NCBI RefSeq assembly: GCF_900129455.1
Contig: NZ_FQVU01000001.1
Location: 372,001-436,000, forward strand
Reading direction: 5' to 3'
Origin: Jatrophihabitans endophyticus
Lineage (GTDB): Bacteria; Actinomycetota; Actinomycetes; Mycobacteriales; Jatrophihabitantaceae
Length of the DNA: 64,000 nt
Position numbers and translations under genes: made by a program. The notes under the pieces are model-generated. The model did no database searches. It worked only from the letters and a program-made list of their open reading frames with translations, and was not told the DNA's origin. Positions 24,805-33,681 of the stretch are shown in pieces (within the stretch, counting starts at the first letter, position 1; every line of letters starts with the position of its first letter).

Positions 24805-24827
24805 GCCCCGAACCTAACCACGCACCG

Positions 24828-24895
24828 CGAGTGGTCGCTCAGTGGCCCGAGTGGTCGCAGAAACGGTGACCACTCGGCGGCTGAGCGACCACTCG
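24828..24895. repeat. Nested inverted repeat built from four GAGTGGTC units
   Basis: The outer arms are 15 bp (CGAGTGGTCGCTCAG at 24828-24842, complement at 24881-24895). Inside lie 10-bp arms CCGAGTGGTC (24847-24856) and GACCACTCGG (24868-24877). Four copies of one short unit, two in each orientation, can fold as a long stem or as two tandem hairpins. It resembles a REP/BIME-like element between coaE and rpsA. Confidence 0.8.
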
Positions 24896-24924
24896 GCGAC
24901 ATGGGGGCCGGGCGGTGAGACGGC

Positions 24925-24957
24925 GAAGGGCCCGCAGGCGGTGCCTGCGGGCCCTTC
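24925..24957 (-). terminator. Hairpin terminator of rpsA
   Basis: 15-bp perfect stem (24925-24939/24943-24957) with a 3-base loop, 19 bp beyond the rpsA stop. No long T-run. Confidence 0.7.
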
Positions 24958-24976
24958 GGGACGTGCTGGGTGAGGC

Positions 24977-26449
24977 CTAGCGACCGGCGAGCTTCTCGCG
25001 CAGGGCGGCGAGGGCCTCGTCCGAGGCGAGCGAGCCGCCGCTCTCGGCCTGGCCGGCGCTGCCGTCGGCGGCGTCCGAGCTGTAGGACGTCGACTCGCCG
25101 ACCTCCGACGCCGCCTGGGCGTCGGCCTTCTGGGCCTCCTCGAGCTGCTTCTTGTGCGCCTCGAACCGCTCGCGTGCGGCCGCGTAGCGCTTCTCCCACT
25201 CCTCACGAGCGGACTCGAAGCCCTCGAGCCACTCGTTGGTCTCGGGGTCGAAGCCCTCGGGGTAGATGTAGTTGCCCTTGTCGTCGTACTGGGCCTCCAT
25301 GCCGTACTGCGCCGGGTCGAACGACTCGTCGGACAGCGCGCCCTCGTTGGCCTGCTTGAGGCTCAGCGAGATGCGGCGCCGCTCGAGGTCGATGTCGATG
25401 ACCTTGACCAGCAGGTCGTCGCCGACGTTGACGACCTGCTCCGGGATCTCGACGTGACGCTCGGCCAGCTCGGAGATGTGGACGAGACCCTCGATGCCGT
25501 CCTGCACCCGGACGAACGCACCGAACGGCACCAGCTTGGTGACCTTGCCGGGCACGACCTGACCGATCTGGTGGGTGCGGGCGAAGTGACGCCACGGGTC
25601 TTCCTGCGTCGCCTTGAGCGACAGCGAGACCCGCTCGCGGTCGAGGTCGATGTCGAGGACCTCGACGGTGACCTCCTGACCGACCTCGACGACCTCGGAC
25701 GGGTGGTCGATGTGCTTCCACGACAGCTCGGAGACGTGCACCAGGCCGTCCACGCCGCCCAGGTCGACGAACGCGCCGAAGTTGACGATCGAGCTGACGA
25801 CACCGGTGCGAACCTGGCCCTTGGCCAGCTTGTTGAGGAACTCGCTGCGCACCTCGGACTGCGTCTGCTCGAGCCATGCCCGACGCGACAGCACGACGTT
25901 GTTGCGGTTCTTGTCGAGCTCGATGATCTTGGCCTCGAGCGTCTTGCCCACGTAGGGCTGCAGGTCGCGCACGCGGCGCATCTCGACCAGCGACGCGGGC
26001 AGGAAGCCGCGCAGGCCGATGTCGAGGATCAGACCACCCTTGACGACCTCGATGACGGTGCCCTCGACGACCTCGTCGTTGTCCTTCTTCTCCTCGATCG
26101 TGCCCCAGGCGCGCTCGTACTGCGCGCGCTTCTTGGACAGGATCAGGCGACCCTCCTTGTCCTCCTTCTGGAGGACGAGCGCCTCGACCTCGTCGCCGAC
26201 GGTGACGACCTCGTTGGGGTCGACGTCGTGCTTGATGGAGAGCTCGCGGGAGGGGATGACACCTTCGGTCTTGTAACCGATGTCGAGCAGGACCTCGTCC
26301 CGGTCGACCTTGACGATGGTGCCTTCGACGATGTCGCCGTCGTTGAACGGCTTGATCGTGCCATCGACGGCGGCGAGGAGTTCCTCGACCGAGCCGATGT
26401 CGTTGATCGCAACTTGCGGAGTCGACGGGGCTTCTACGGTGGACGTCAT
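24977..26449 (-). CDS. rpsA: 30S ribosomal protein S1
   Basis: 490 residues from ATG 26449 (MTSTVEAPSTPQ). Four S1 RNA-binding domains follow in order, with VVEGTVIEVVKGGLILDIG, VRTGVVSSIVNFGAFVDLGG and VVPGKVTKLVPFGAFVRVQ as strand-1 signatures. This is the usual actinobacterial size; E. coli S1 has six domains. The C-terminus is an acidic, Ser/Ala-rich tail with coiled-coil character. It delivers mRNA to the 30S subunit. It neighbours coaE, as in mycobacteria, but here polA is about 23 kb away. Confidence 0.95.
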   Translation of the reverse strand: MTSTVEAPSTPQVAINDIGSVEELLAAVDGTIKPFNDGDIVEGTIVKVDRDEVLLDIGYKTEGVIPSRELSIKHDVDPNEVVTVGDEVEALVLQKEDKEGRLILSKKRAQYERAWGTIEEKKDNDEVVEGTVIEVVKGGLILDIGLRGFLPASLVEMRRVRDLQPYVGKTLEAKIIELDKNRNNVVLSRRAWLEQTQSEVRSEFLNKLAKGQVRTGVVSSIVNFGAFVDLGGVDGLVHVSELSWKHIDHPSEVVEVGQEVTVEVLDIDLDRERVSLSLKATQEDPWRHFARTHQIGQVVPGKVTKLVPFGAFVRVQDGIEGLVHISELAERHVEIPEQVVNVGDDLLVKVIDIDLERRRISLSLKQANEGALSDESFDPAQYGMEAQYDDKGNYIYPEGFDPETNEWLEGFESAREEWEKRYAAARERFEAHKKQLEEAQKADAQAASEVGESTSYSSDAADGSAGQAESGGSLASDEALAALREKLAGR

Positions 26450-26600
26450 TGAGTGGGTGGATCCTGACAGTTGTCGTTGGCTTCGGGACGGATCGGGTTC
26501 ACCGGCGACCAGTGCGTCGGCGAGCGACCCACACCATGACGAGGTCGCAGATTCGTCCACCTAGTACCCTACCGCGCGGACTGCCGGCGAGGGTAATCCG

Positions 26601-26618
26601 GCCCCGGAAATCCGGGGC
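26601..26618 (-). terminator. Short hairpin after the esterase gene
   Basis: 8-bp stem GCCCCGGA/TCCGGGGC with a 2-base spacer (so 4 or more loop bases in practice), 2 bp beyond the stop at 26621. No T-run. Confidence 0.45.
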
Positions 26619-26620
26619 TG

Positions 26621-27583
26621 TCAGCGGGTGAACGCGTCCCGCAGCGCCGCCGCGGCCTCACCCTGCGCCTGCCGCGCCGCGTAGACCACGTTGGGCAGCG
26701 AGATGTAGCCGTGCACGGCGTCGACGTAGTTGGTCAGTCGGACCGGCACCCCCGCCTCGCGCAAGGCGGCCGCGTAGGCCGGGCCCTGGTCGCGCAGCGG
26801 GTCGAACTCCGCGGTCTGGATCAGCGCCGGCGGCAGGCCGTGGTGGTCGGCGAAGAGCGGCGAGGCGTAGGGCACCTTGGGGTCCGCGTCCTGCAGGTAG
26901 AGGCGGGGCACGTTGTCCATGTCGCGCGCCGACAGGACGGGCGCGTTCGCGTTCTCGGTCTTGGACGGGTACTCGGTGACGAAGTCGACCGACGGGTAGA
27001 GCAGCACCTGCAGCGCGATGGCCGGCCCACCCCGGTCACGCGCCATGACCGAGACGACGGCGGCCATGTTGCCGCCCGCGCTGTCGCCCATGACCGCCAG
27101 GCGCGACGTGTCGACCCCGAGCTCCGCGCCGTGCTCGGCCACCCACGCCGTCGCCGCGTAGCAGTCCTCGACCGGCGTCGGGAACGGGTGCTCGGGCGCG
27201 AGCCGGTACGTCACCGAGGCGACGACGGCGCCGGTACGCGCGGCGATCCCCGCGCACCACCACTCCGACTGCTCCGGACTGCCCGAGACCCAGCCGCCGC
27301 CGTGGAAGTTGACGACGACGGGCGGGACGGTCCCGGCCGCGATGCCGGCCGGCCGGTACACCCGCAGGCCCTGCTCGGTGCCGTCGGCCGTCCGGTACGT
27401 CGCCTGCGAGATCGAGACCGACGGGTCGGCACGGCCGATGATCAGCTTGGCGCCCGGAAGGCGCAGTGAGCGGTTGCGCAGGTCGCTCGCCTTGCGCACG
27501 CTGTCGGCCGGCTGCTGCATCACCGAACCGCCGACGACGCGGTACACGGCCCAGAACGCGGCGGTCTTGAGAGGGATGGCCAT
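26621..27583 (-). CDS. Alpha/beta hydrolase of the hormone-sensitive-lipase family
   Basis: 320 residues from ATG 27583. The oxyanion motif HGGGW is at 94-98 and the nucleophile elbow GDSAGG at 166-171 (Ser168). The catalytic Asp is in AEFDPLRDQG and the His in VHGYI. An N-terminal helical cap precedes the fold. Substrates are probably short-chain acyl esters. It lies downstream of and co-directional with the glycine-rich-domain-like gene, 70 bp apart, so the two may share a transcript. Confidence 0.88.
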   Translation of the reverse strand: MAIPLKTAAFWAVYRVVGGSVMQQPADSVRKASDLRNRSLRLPGAKLIIGRADPSVSISQATYRTADGTEQGLRVYRPAGIAAGTVPPVVVNFHGGGWVSGSPEQSEWWCAGIAARTGAVVASVTYRLAPEHPFPTPVEDCYAATAWVAEHGAELGVDTSRLAVMGDSAGGNMAAVVSVMARDRGGPAIALQVLLYPSVDFVTEYPSKTENANAPVLSARDMDNVPRLYLQDADPKVPYASPLFADHHGLPPALIQTAEFDPLRDQGPAYAAALREAGVPVRLTNYVDAVHGYISLPNVVYAARQAQGEAAAALRDAFTR

Positions 27584-27653
27584 GGACGGGAAAGTACCCG
27601 TCACGGCGTGTGACCGCCGGACAGGGTGACGGCGGGCACCGGGCCGCGCCCGG

Positions 27654-28157
27654 TCAGGAGTGGACGTCCCGTCCGGCGATCGCGGCCTCGACGGCGGCGA
27701 CGCGGGTGGCGGGCACACCCCACGGCTCGGCCACGCCCACCCGGGAGTCGAGGTCCCACAGCACGCAGGCCTCCCCCGGCCGCGCCACCAGGGTCCAGGC
27801 GACGACGGTGCGCCCGAGCTGGTCGGCCATCGACCCGGCGGCGTGCCCGTCCGCGGCACCGCCCTCGGGGTGGTGGTGCAGGAACCGGCCGTACGCGGCG
27901 TCGCAGAACCCGGCGTACCGGGCGGTGCACAGGATGAGGCCGTGCCACGCCTCGTCGACGGCGTGCGACGGCATGCCGATCACCGTCCCGTCGCGCAAGG
28001 CCGCCCCGGCGCACCGCAACCACTGCCGCAACCCCTCGGCGACGAGCTCCCGGGGTTGCCACGGGCACGTCCGGAAGACGGCGTCGGGAAGTTCGAGGGA
28101 CGCGACGGCCGCGGTCACCCGGTCGAGGTCGACCGTTCTCGTGCGCCGGAAAGCCAT
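27654..28157 (-). CDS. Glycine-rich-domain-like (DUF1399-type) protein
   Basis: 167 residues from ATG 28157. The segment PSHAVDEAWHGLILCTARYAG, FCDAAYG and FLHHHPE matches the WH...Y..FC...G...HH pattern I associate with DUF1399 / glycine-rich-domain-containing proteins. The conserved His and Cys residues suggest metal or ligand binding, but no activity is proven. No signal peptide is seen. It is divergent, by 32 bp, from a tiny Gly/Cys/His-rich membrane protein, and the pairing suggests a shared job. Confidence 0.65.
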   Translation of the reverse strand: MAFRRTRTVDLDRVTAAVASLELPDAVFRTCPWQPRELVAEGLRQWLRCAGAALRDGTVIGMPSHAVDEAWHGLILCTARYAGFCDAAYGRFLHHHPEGGAADGHAAGSMADQLGRTVVAWTLVARPGEACVLWDLDSRVGVAEPWGVPATRVAAVEAAIAGRDVHS

Positions 28158-28189
28158 GCGCAGACGGTAACGGCCGCTATCGTGCTCGC

Positions 28190-28462
28190 ATGTCCGCCTG
28201 GGCCATCGCCACCGTCGCAATCGGAATCGTGTTGATCTTGCTTGCGGTCGCCGGGGCCGCCGAGCCGAAACGCCGTCGCCGCGGTTCGGGTATCTGGTCC
28301 GCCGGCGCCACCGGTTCCGACGGCAGCTCCAGCTCGGACGGCGGTCACCACGGCGGGCACTCCGGCTGCGGCGGCGGACACTCCGGCTGCGGCGGCGGAC
28401 ACTCCGGCTGCGGCGGGTCCGGCTGCGGCGGCGGCGGGGGCTGCGGTGGCGGCAGCTCCTGA
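28190..28462 (+). CDS. Tiny membrane protein with Gly/Cys/His-rich tail
   Basis: 90 residues from ATG 28190. One N-terminal membrane helix (WAIATVAIGIVLILLAVAGA) is followed by a basic stop-transfer (PKRRRRG), a Ser-rich linker and a tail of GGGHSGC repeats ending in glycine. The tail has several cysteines in a regular spacing, which could bind metal or form cross-links. Similar CGGGG tails occur in TIGR04222-type membrane proteins. Orientation from the positive-inside rule would put the tail in the cytoplasm. The next gene's start overlaps its end by 17 bp. Confidence 0.7.
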   Translation: MSAWAIATVAIGIVLILLAVAGAAEPKRRRRGSGIWSAGATGSDGSSSSDGGHHGGHSGCGGGHSGCGGGHSGCGGSGCGGGGGCGGGSS

Positions 28463-29270
28463 CACGGCCGGCCCCGCCGCGAGCGTCGGGCGCGGTGACG
28501 TCGGCGGCGCCGCGACTGCCCGGGCCAACCGCGGCTGGTGGGACCGCGACGCCGACGACTACCACGCCGAGCACGGCGAGTTCCTCGGCGTCGCGGACTT
28601 CGTGTGGTGCCCCGAGCGGCTGCGCGAGGCGGACGCCCACCTGCTCGGCGACGTCCACGGCCGGGACGTCCTCGAAGTCGGCTGCGGCTCGGCGATGTGC
28701 TCGCGCTGGCTACGTGGCGAGGGCGCCCGGCCGGTGGCCTTCGACCTCTCCGCCGGCATGCTGCGGCACGCGCGCGCCGGCAACGCGGCGACCGGCGTCG
28801 ACGTCCCGCTCGTGCAGGCCGACGCCGAGCACCTGCCGTTCCCCGACGCGCGCTTCGACATCGTCTTCACCGCGTTCGGCGCGATCCAGTTCGCCGCCGA
28901 CACCGGCGCCGTCATGCGCGAGGCGGCACGGGTGCTGCGCCCCGGTGGCCGCTGGGTGTTCGCCACGACGCACCCGATCCGCTGGGCCTTTCCCGACGAC
29001 CCGGGGCCGGCCGGGCTCAGCGCCACCATGCCGTACTGGGACCGCACCCCGTACGTGGAGTACGCCGCGAACGGCACCCCCGTCTACGTCGAGCACCACC
29101 GCACGCTGGGCGACCGGGTGCGCGAGATCGCCGCCGCCGGGCTGCGACTGGTCGACCTCGTCGAGCCGGAGTGGCCGGCGGGCCACACCGAGGAGTGGGG
29201 GCAGTGGTCGCCGCTGCGCGGCGCGATCCTGCCCGGCACCGCGATCTACGTGTGCGAGCTGCCCGAGTAG
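28446..29270 (+). CDS. Class I SAM-dependent methyltransferase
   Basis: 274 residues from GTG 28446, overlapping the upstream small gene by 17 bp. Recognisable family sequence begins at ANRGWWDRDADDYHAEHG. Motif I is VLEVGCGSAMCSRWL, followed by PVAFDLSAGML and FDIVFTAFGAIQF, the usual Rossmann-type methyltransferase elements. The C-terminal part (HPIRWAFPDDPG) matches a common actinobacterial subfamily. The acceptor is unknown. Its last 25 bp overlap the convergent DUF3068 gene. Confidence 0.85.
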   Translation: MAAAPDTAGPAASVGRGDVGGAATARANRGWWDRDADDYHAEHGEFLGVADFVWCPERLREADAHLLGDVHGRDVLEVGCGSAMCSRWLRGEGARPVAFDLSAGMLRHARAGNAATGVDVPLVQADAEHLPFPDARFDIVFTAFGAIQFAADTGAVMREAARVLRPGGRWVFATTHPIRWAFPDDPGPAGLSATMPYWDRTPYVEYAANGTPVYVEHHRTLGDRVREIAAAGLRLVDLVEPEWPAGHTEEWGQWSPLRGAILPGTAIYVCELPE

Positions 29271-30250
29271 GACGGCTGCTGCCCGGACTGGTCGGGCGTC
29301 CCGTACCCGGGTCCGCCGTCCGGCCCGCCCGCGTCGCCGCGGTGGTGACCCTCGCCGTCCGGGCCGGCCTTGCGGCCCCGCCGCAGCAGCAGGATGCCGA
29401 AGACGATCGCCAGCACCCCCACGATGCCCGCGACGAGCGGCGCCCACAGCTTGGCCAGCCGCAGGTCGTCGATCTTGGACTGCGCGTAGTCGGTCTGGTA
29501 CTTCACGGCGGAGTCCTCGAACGCCAGTGTGGTGTCGAGCGCGACCTCGCCGCTGGCGAGGGTCTGGATCTGCCGCTCGGTGCCGTTGACGATGGTGCCG
29601 GTCTGCGGCTCGACGTAGACGGTGCGGGTGTCGTCGTAGGTGCCCGGCAGGGTGCCCAGGATCTTGTACGGCTGCGACCCGGTGCGGCTCACGAACTTGT
29701 AGGTGTCGAGACCCCGGACCTTCGCCGTCCCCTCGAAGGTGGCGGGGAACGCCTTGCCGACGTCGGGCTGGAAGAACTGGTAGGTCTTCTTCTTCGTGTC
29801 GATCGGGAACTTGTAGCTCATCCCCTGGTGCCGCGCGGCCTTGCCGTTGATGTTCTCGTTGTACTTCGCGACGTGGACCGACTCGCCGCTACGACGGTCG
29901 GCGGTCACGCGGTCGGTCGTGATGGAGAGCAGCCGCGGGTCGCTCGCCGGCAGGCAGTTGGGCGTGTCCCCCCGCACGACGACGATGCACAGCGTCTCGA
30001 AGACGGTCGTGTTGTCGTCGTCGGACGCGTGGGAGTCGGTGCGCACGTGGCGCGTGGCCCGCAGCTGCACGGTGTTGGTCTTGCCGGTGGCGGCGTCGAG
30101 CAGCTTGGCGCTGCCGCTGGAGACCTGGGTGATGTTCAGATCCAACGGCGTCTTGCTCGACGCGTGCACGACCACGGTCGGCAGCAGGATCGCCAGGACG
30201 ATGCCGAACACGCCGAGCCCGATGAGCCCGACCCCCACGATCTTTCGCAC
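29246..30250 (-). CDS. DUF3068 (PorA-family) membrane protein
   Basis: 334 residues from GTG 30250, preceded by AAGGGG. The first 35 residues give an N-terminal membrane anchor (VGVGLIGLGVFGIVLAILLPTVV) and a second helix lies near 275-297 (LVAGIVGVLAIVFGILLLRR). The large domain between is extracytoplasmic. GMSYKFPIDTKKKTYQFF and YVEPQTGTIVNGTE are signature lengths of DUF3068, whose M. tuberculosis member is Rv0227c (from memory). The tail is Gly/Pro-rich and cytoplasmic. It stands at the edge of an envelope-glycan cluster. Confidence 0.85.
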   Translation of the reverse strand: MRKIVGVGLIGLGVFGIVLAILLPTVVVHASSKTPLDLNITQVSSGSAKLLDAATGKTNTVQLRATRHVRTDSHASDDDNTTVFETLCIVVVRGDTPNCLPASDPRLLSITTDRVTADRRSGESVHVAKYNENINGKAARHQGMSYKFPIDTKKKTYQFFQPDVGKAFPATFEGTAKVRGLDTYKFVSRTGSQPYKILGTLPGTYDDTRTVYVEPQTGTIVNGTERQIQTLASGEVALDTTLAFEDSAVKYQTDYAQSKIDDLRLAKLWAPLVAGIVGVLAIVFGILLLRRGRKAGPDGEGHHRGDAGGPDGGPGYGTPDQSGQQPSYSGSSHT

Positions 30251-30385
30251 GTTCGCCCCTTCAGGACTTCGATGTGTGGAGCGCACCGTAGCAGTAACGA
30301 TGTGACGGCCGACTCACCCCGCCGGCACGTAGCATGACCGCGATCCGGCGGGTGGCGCCGGACCGCGCAGAACGGGTGGACGGCG

Positions 30386-32383
30386 TTGGTCGAGGCAGCC
30401 GAGCGCACGGCCGGGGCGACAGCGATCGTCGCCCCGACCCAGCGCCCCGAGCGCCGGCTCCGGGTGGGGCTCGTGGTCGTCCTCGCCGTGCAGGCGGCGT
30501 GGGTCGCGGTCCTGTGCGGGCGCGGCTGGTTCTACCAGGACGACCTCGGCGCGCTCGACGTCGCGACCGGCCGCTCGCTCGACTGGGGCTACCTGACCGA
30601 GCCGGTCAACGACCACCTCGTGCCCGGCTACCGGCTCGTGTTCTGGCTGCTCGAGCACACCTCCCCGCTGGCGCACACCTCGACCGTCGTGGCCCGGGTG
30701 GTGCTGCAGAGCCTCGCGGTCTTCCTGCTGTGGCGGCTGCTGGTCCTGCTCTGCGGTGAGCGGCCGGGCGTGCTGGTCGTGACCGCGCTCTACGCGGTGA
30801 ACCCGCTCATCATCTGCAACATCACCTGGCTGACCACCGCCGCGTGTCTGGTGCCCGCCCAGCTGGCCGCGGTGCTCGCCGTGCACCACCACGTCCGGCA
30901 CACCGTCACCGGCCGGCTCCGCGACGCCGCCTACGCCGGCCTCGCGCTGTTGCTGGGCATGTGCTTCTGGGAGAAGACGGCCATCATCGGGCTGTTCCTG
31001 CCCCTGCTCTCGCTCGGCTACCTGACCGGCGGGCCGGCGCGGGCGCGGATCCGGAGCGTCCTCGCCCGCTGGCGCGGGTGGCTGCTCACCGCCGTCCCGC
31101 CGCTGCTGTTCGTCGTCTATTTCGTCACCCACCACTACGGCGGCAGCGCCCGGGGCATCACCGCCGGCCAGCTCGGCGGCGTGGTGGGGACGGCCTGGTG
31201 GCACACGGTCGGCCCGGCGATGCTGGGCGGCCCCTGGACCTGGACGTCGTCGCGTGGCGTGTACGTCTCGTTCACCGCTCCCCCGGTGTGGGTGTCCGCG
31301 CTCGCGCAGGTGCTGCTCGCCGCGCTCCTCGTCGCCGGCTGGCGGCGCACCCGGGCCCGCTCGCTGTGGGCGTGGTCGCTGCCCCTCGTGTCCATCGTGG
31401 TCGGCACCGGCATGGTTGCCCTCGGCCGCTACCAGGACTACGGCAACCTGCTCGCCACGACGATCCGGTACTGCTTCGACGTCACGTTCGCGCTCGCGCT
31501 CGGCGCCGCACTGGCCCTGCTCCCCTCGAGCGCGGCCGCGATCGCCGAGCGGGCCGGCGGACGCGACACCGTGCCCGCCGACGCCCCGGTCGAGGACGCC
31601 ACCCGCTCCCCCTCGACCCGTTTTGCGCGGATTCGCGCTATCCGGGTGCCGTTCCCCCGCCGATCCTGGCCGGCGCTGCGTCCGCGCCGCGCCCGCGCGC
31701 TGCTCGGCGTCGTCACCGCCGCGCTCCTCGTGGTCACGCTGGGCAACGCGGCCGTGTCGGCACTCCGCTTCGAGCACCGCTGGACGCAGGACCCGACCCA
31801 CCCCTACGTCGACCGGCTGACCCGCGAGGTCCGGGCCGCCGGGCCGACGGCCAACCTGTACGACACGTCGGTGTCGCCCGCGGTGCTCCCCGCCGTCTTC
31901 GGCCCCACCATGCTCATCTCCCGGCTGCTGGGCTGGACCGGCACCGAGGTGGACTTCGACCGCACCGACGTCCGCCTGCTGCTCGCCGACGAGCGCGGGA
32001 ACCTGCACCCGGCCAACATCCTGCCCGCGAGCCGGGGTGCCCAGCCCGCGGCCAACCTCTGCGCGATCGTGGCGCACGGGCGGGGCACCTGGCGCCTGCC
32101 GCTGGTGCCGACGCTGCCCGGGCTGGTGAACGGCTTCCTGCGACTCGAGTACCTGCAGCGCGACCCGTCCGTGCTGCGCATCTACCTGCAGACCGCGGAC
32201 GGCCACCTGGTGGCGCCGCTGGCCGGTGCCCGCACCTCGCTGCCGGTCACCCTCGGCGCCACGCTGTTGCGTGTCGAGGCGCCGTCGGCGGTCGCGGTCG
32301 TGTTCCGCAGCGAGAGCCTGGCGAACCACGTGTGCCTCGGCCACGTCGTCGTGGGCGCGCCCTTCCGGCCGGCCGGCCGATGA
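30386..32383 (+). CDS. Multi-pass membrane protein, probable GT-C-fold glycosyltransferase
   Basis: 665 residues with a TTG start at 30386 and GGGTGGA upstream. About ten hydrophobic helices are spread over the first 470 residues. After the first helix comes GWFYQDDLGALD, an acidic pair in the first extracytoplasmic loop as expected of GT-C enzymes that use polyprenyl-phosphate sugars. The last 190 residues are extracytoplasmic and beta-rich. The ATG of the acyltransferase overlaps its stop, so both are co-expressed. Sugar and acceptor are unknown. Confidence 0.7.
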   Translation: MVEAAERTAGATAIVAPTQRPERRLRVGLVVVLAVQAAWVAVLCGRGWFYQDDLGALDVATGRSLDWGYLTEPVNDHLVPGYRLVFWLLEHTSPLAHTSTVVARVVLQSLAVFLLWRLLVLLCGERPGVLVVTALYAVNPLIICNITWLTTAACLVPAQLAAVLAVHHHVRHTVTGRLRDAAYAGLALLLGMCFWEKTAIIGLFLPLLSLGYLTGGPARARIRSVLARWRGWLLTAVPPLLFVVYFVTHHYGGSARGITAGQLGGVVGTAWWHTVGPAMLGGPWTWTSSRGVYVSFTAPPVWVSALAQVLLAALLVAGWRRTRARSLWAWSLPLVSIVVGTGMVALGRYQDYGNLLATTIRYCFDVTFALALGAALALLPSSAAAIAERAGGRDTVPADAPVEDATRSPSTRFARIRAIRVPFPRRSWPALRPRRARALLGVVTAALLVVTLGNAAVSALRFEHRWTQDPTHPYVDRLTREVRAAGPTANLYDTSVSPAVLPAVFGPTMLISRLLGWTGTEVDFDRTDVRLLLADERGNLHPANILPASRGAQPAANLCAIVAHGRGTWRLPLVPTLPGLVNGFLRLEYLQRDPSVLRIYLQTADGHLVAPLAGARTSLPVTLGATLLRVEAPSAVAVVFRSESLANHVCLGHVVVGAPFRPAGR

Positions 32384-33681
32384 CGGCCACCTCGACCACG
32401 TCGACCGTGGTGGTGGACGGCGCCGTCCCCGCCCCGACCCGTCGGCACGTCGGCGCGCTGGACGGCATGCGGGCGCTCGCCGCCTTCGGTGTCGTCGCCA
32501 CGCACGTGGGCTTCAACAGCGGCGCGTCCCTCGGCGGCGGTCCGCTCGCACCGGTGCTCGCCCGGCTGGACTTCGGCGTGACCGTGTTCTTCCTGCTGTC
32601 GGGCTACCTGCTCTACAGCCCATTCGCCATCGCGGCCCTGCACGACGGCGCCGCGCCGAACGTCGGCCGCTTCTACCTGCGCCGCGCGCTGCGGATCCTC
32701 CCGGCGTACTGGGTGGCGGTCACCGTCACGCTGTTCCTGCTCTCCGCGCGCCGCCCCGACGGCGCGGACGTCGCCAGCTACCTGCTGCTCGTCCAGGATT
32801 ACGACGGCCACAACGTCGACCCGTCGCTCACCCACATGTGGACGCTGGCGGTGGAGCTGTCCTTCTACGCCGCGCTCCCCCTGCTCGCGCACCTCGCCCG
32901 CCTGGCGCGGCGTCGCACGGCCGCCGGGCCGGCGGCCGCCCTGCGCGGGCAGCTGCTGCTGCTCGGTGGCCTGGTGCTCGTGGCCGTCGCCACCGACGTC
33001 GTCGCGCACGCGGGCCGCTCGACCCGGCAGGACATCCTGATCTGGCTGCCCGCGAACCTCGACTGGTTCGCCGCCGGCATGGGCCTCGCCGTCGTGGCCG
33101 AGGCGCTGCGGTCCGGCGTCAGGCTGCCGCGGTGGGTGACGGGCGTGCGGGACGCGGCCACGGCGCCCGGGTCGTGCTGGCTGGTCGGCGGGCTGCTGTT
33201 CGCGCTGGCGACGCTGCCGCTCGCCGGTCCGCGCAACCTCGCGCTGCCCACCGCGTTCGAGTGGACGACCAAGCACTGGCTCTACACCGGGGCGGCGCTC
33301 GCGCTGCTCGTCCCGCTCGTCCTCGGCGACGGCGGCGTGCTCGGCCGCGTGCTGGCGTCACCGCCGATGCGGCTGCTCGGCGACCTCTCCTACGGCGTCT
33401 ACCTCTGGCACCTGCCGCTGCTGCTCGCCATGCAGCGCTGGCTCGGCTACCGGACGTTCAGCGGTCACGCACCGCTGCTGTTCGTCCTCGTCGCGGGGTC
33501 GGCCACCGCCGTGGCGGCGGTGTCGTGGTTCGGGCTCGAACGTCCGCTCTTGCGCCTCGGCGCCCACCGCGCGCCCGGCAGCCGCGGCGTGAGCGGGCTC
33601 GGCAGCGGGGCGACGCGCGGCACCCAGGACGCCGTGGCCGACACCACCGCGAGCACCACCGCGCACCAGCAACCGAGCTGA
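32380..33681 (+). CDS. Acyltransferase-3 family membrane protein
   Basis: 433 residues from ATG 32380. GALDGMRALAAFGVVATHVG, FFLLSGYLL, RRALRILPAYW and MWTLAVELSFY are the canonical acyltransferase-3 motifs, spread across about ten helices. Members O-acylate surface polysaccharides or lipids (for example succinyl or acetyl groups). It is coupled to the GT-C-like gene and convergent with the AftD-like gene, whose 3' end overlaps its last 217 bp. M. tuberculosis Rv0228 is a comparable neighbour of DUF3068. Confidence 0.9.
   Translation: MTATSTTSTVVVDGAVPAPTRRHVGALDGMRALAAFGVVATHVGFNSGASLGGGPLAPVLARLDFGVTVFFLLSGYLLYSPFAIAALHDGAAPNVGRFYLRRALRILPAYWVAVTVTLFLLSARRPDGADVASYLLLVQDYDGHNVDPSLTHMWTLAVELSFYAALPLLAHLARLARRRTAAGPAAALRGQLLLLGGLVLVAVATDVVAHAGRSTRQDILIWLPANLDWFAAGMGLAVVAEALRSGVRLPRWVTGVRDAATAPGSCWLVGGLLFALATLPLAGPRNLALPTAFEWTTKHWLYTGAALALLVPLVLGDGGVLGRVLASPPMRLLGDLSYGVYLWHLPLLLAMQRWLGYRTFSGHAPLLFVLVAGSATAVAAVSWFGLERPLLRLGAHRAPGSRGVSGLGSGATRGTQDAVADTTASTTAHQQPS

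Noticed and set aside
28310-28440. GGGHSGC DNA repeats as a CRISPR-like array
   Set aside because: The repeats are short, contiguous and in frame with a protein tail; there are no spacers.
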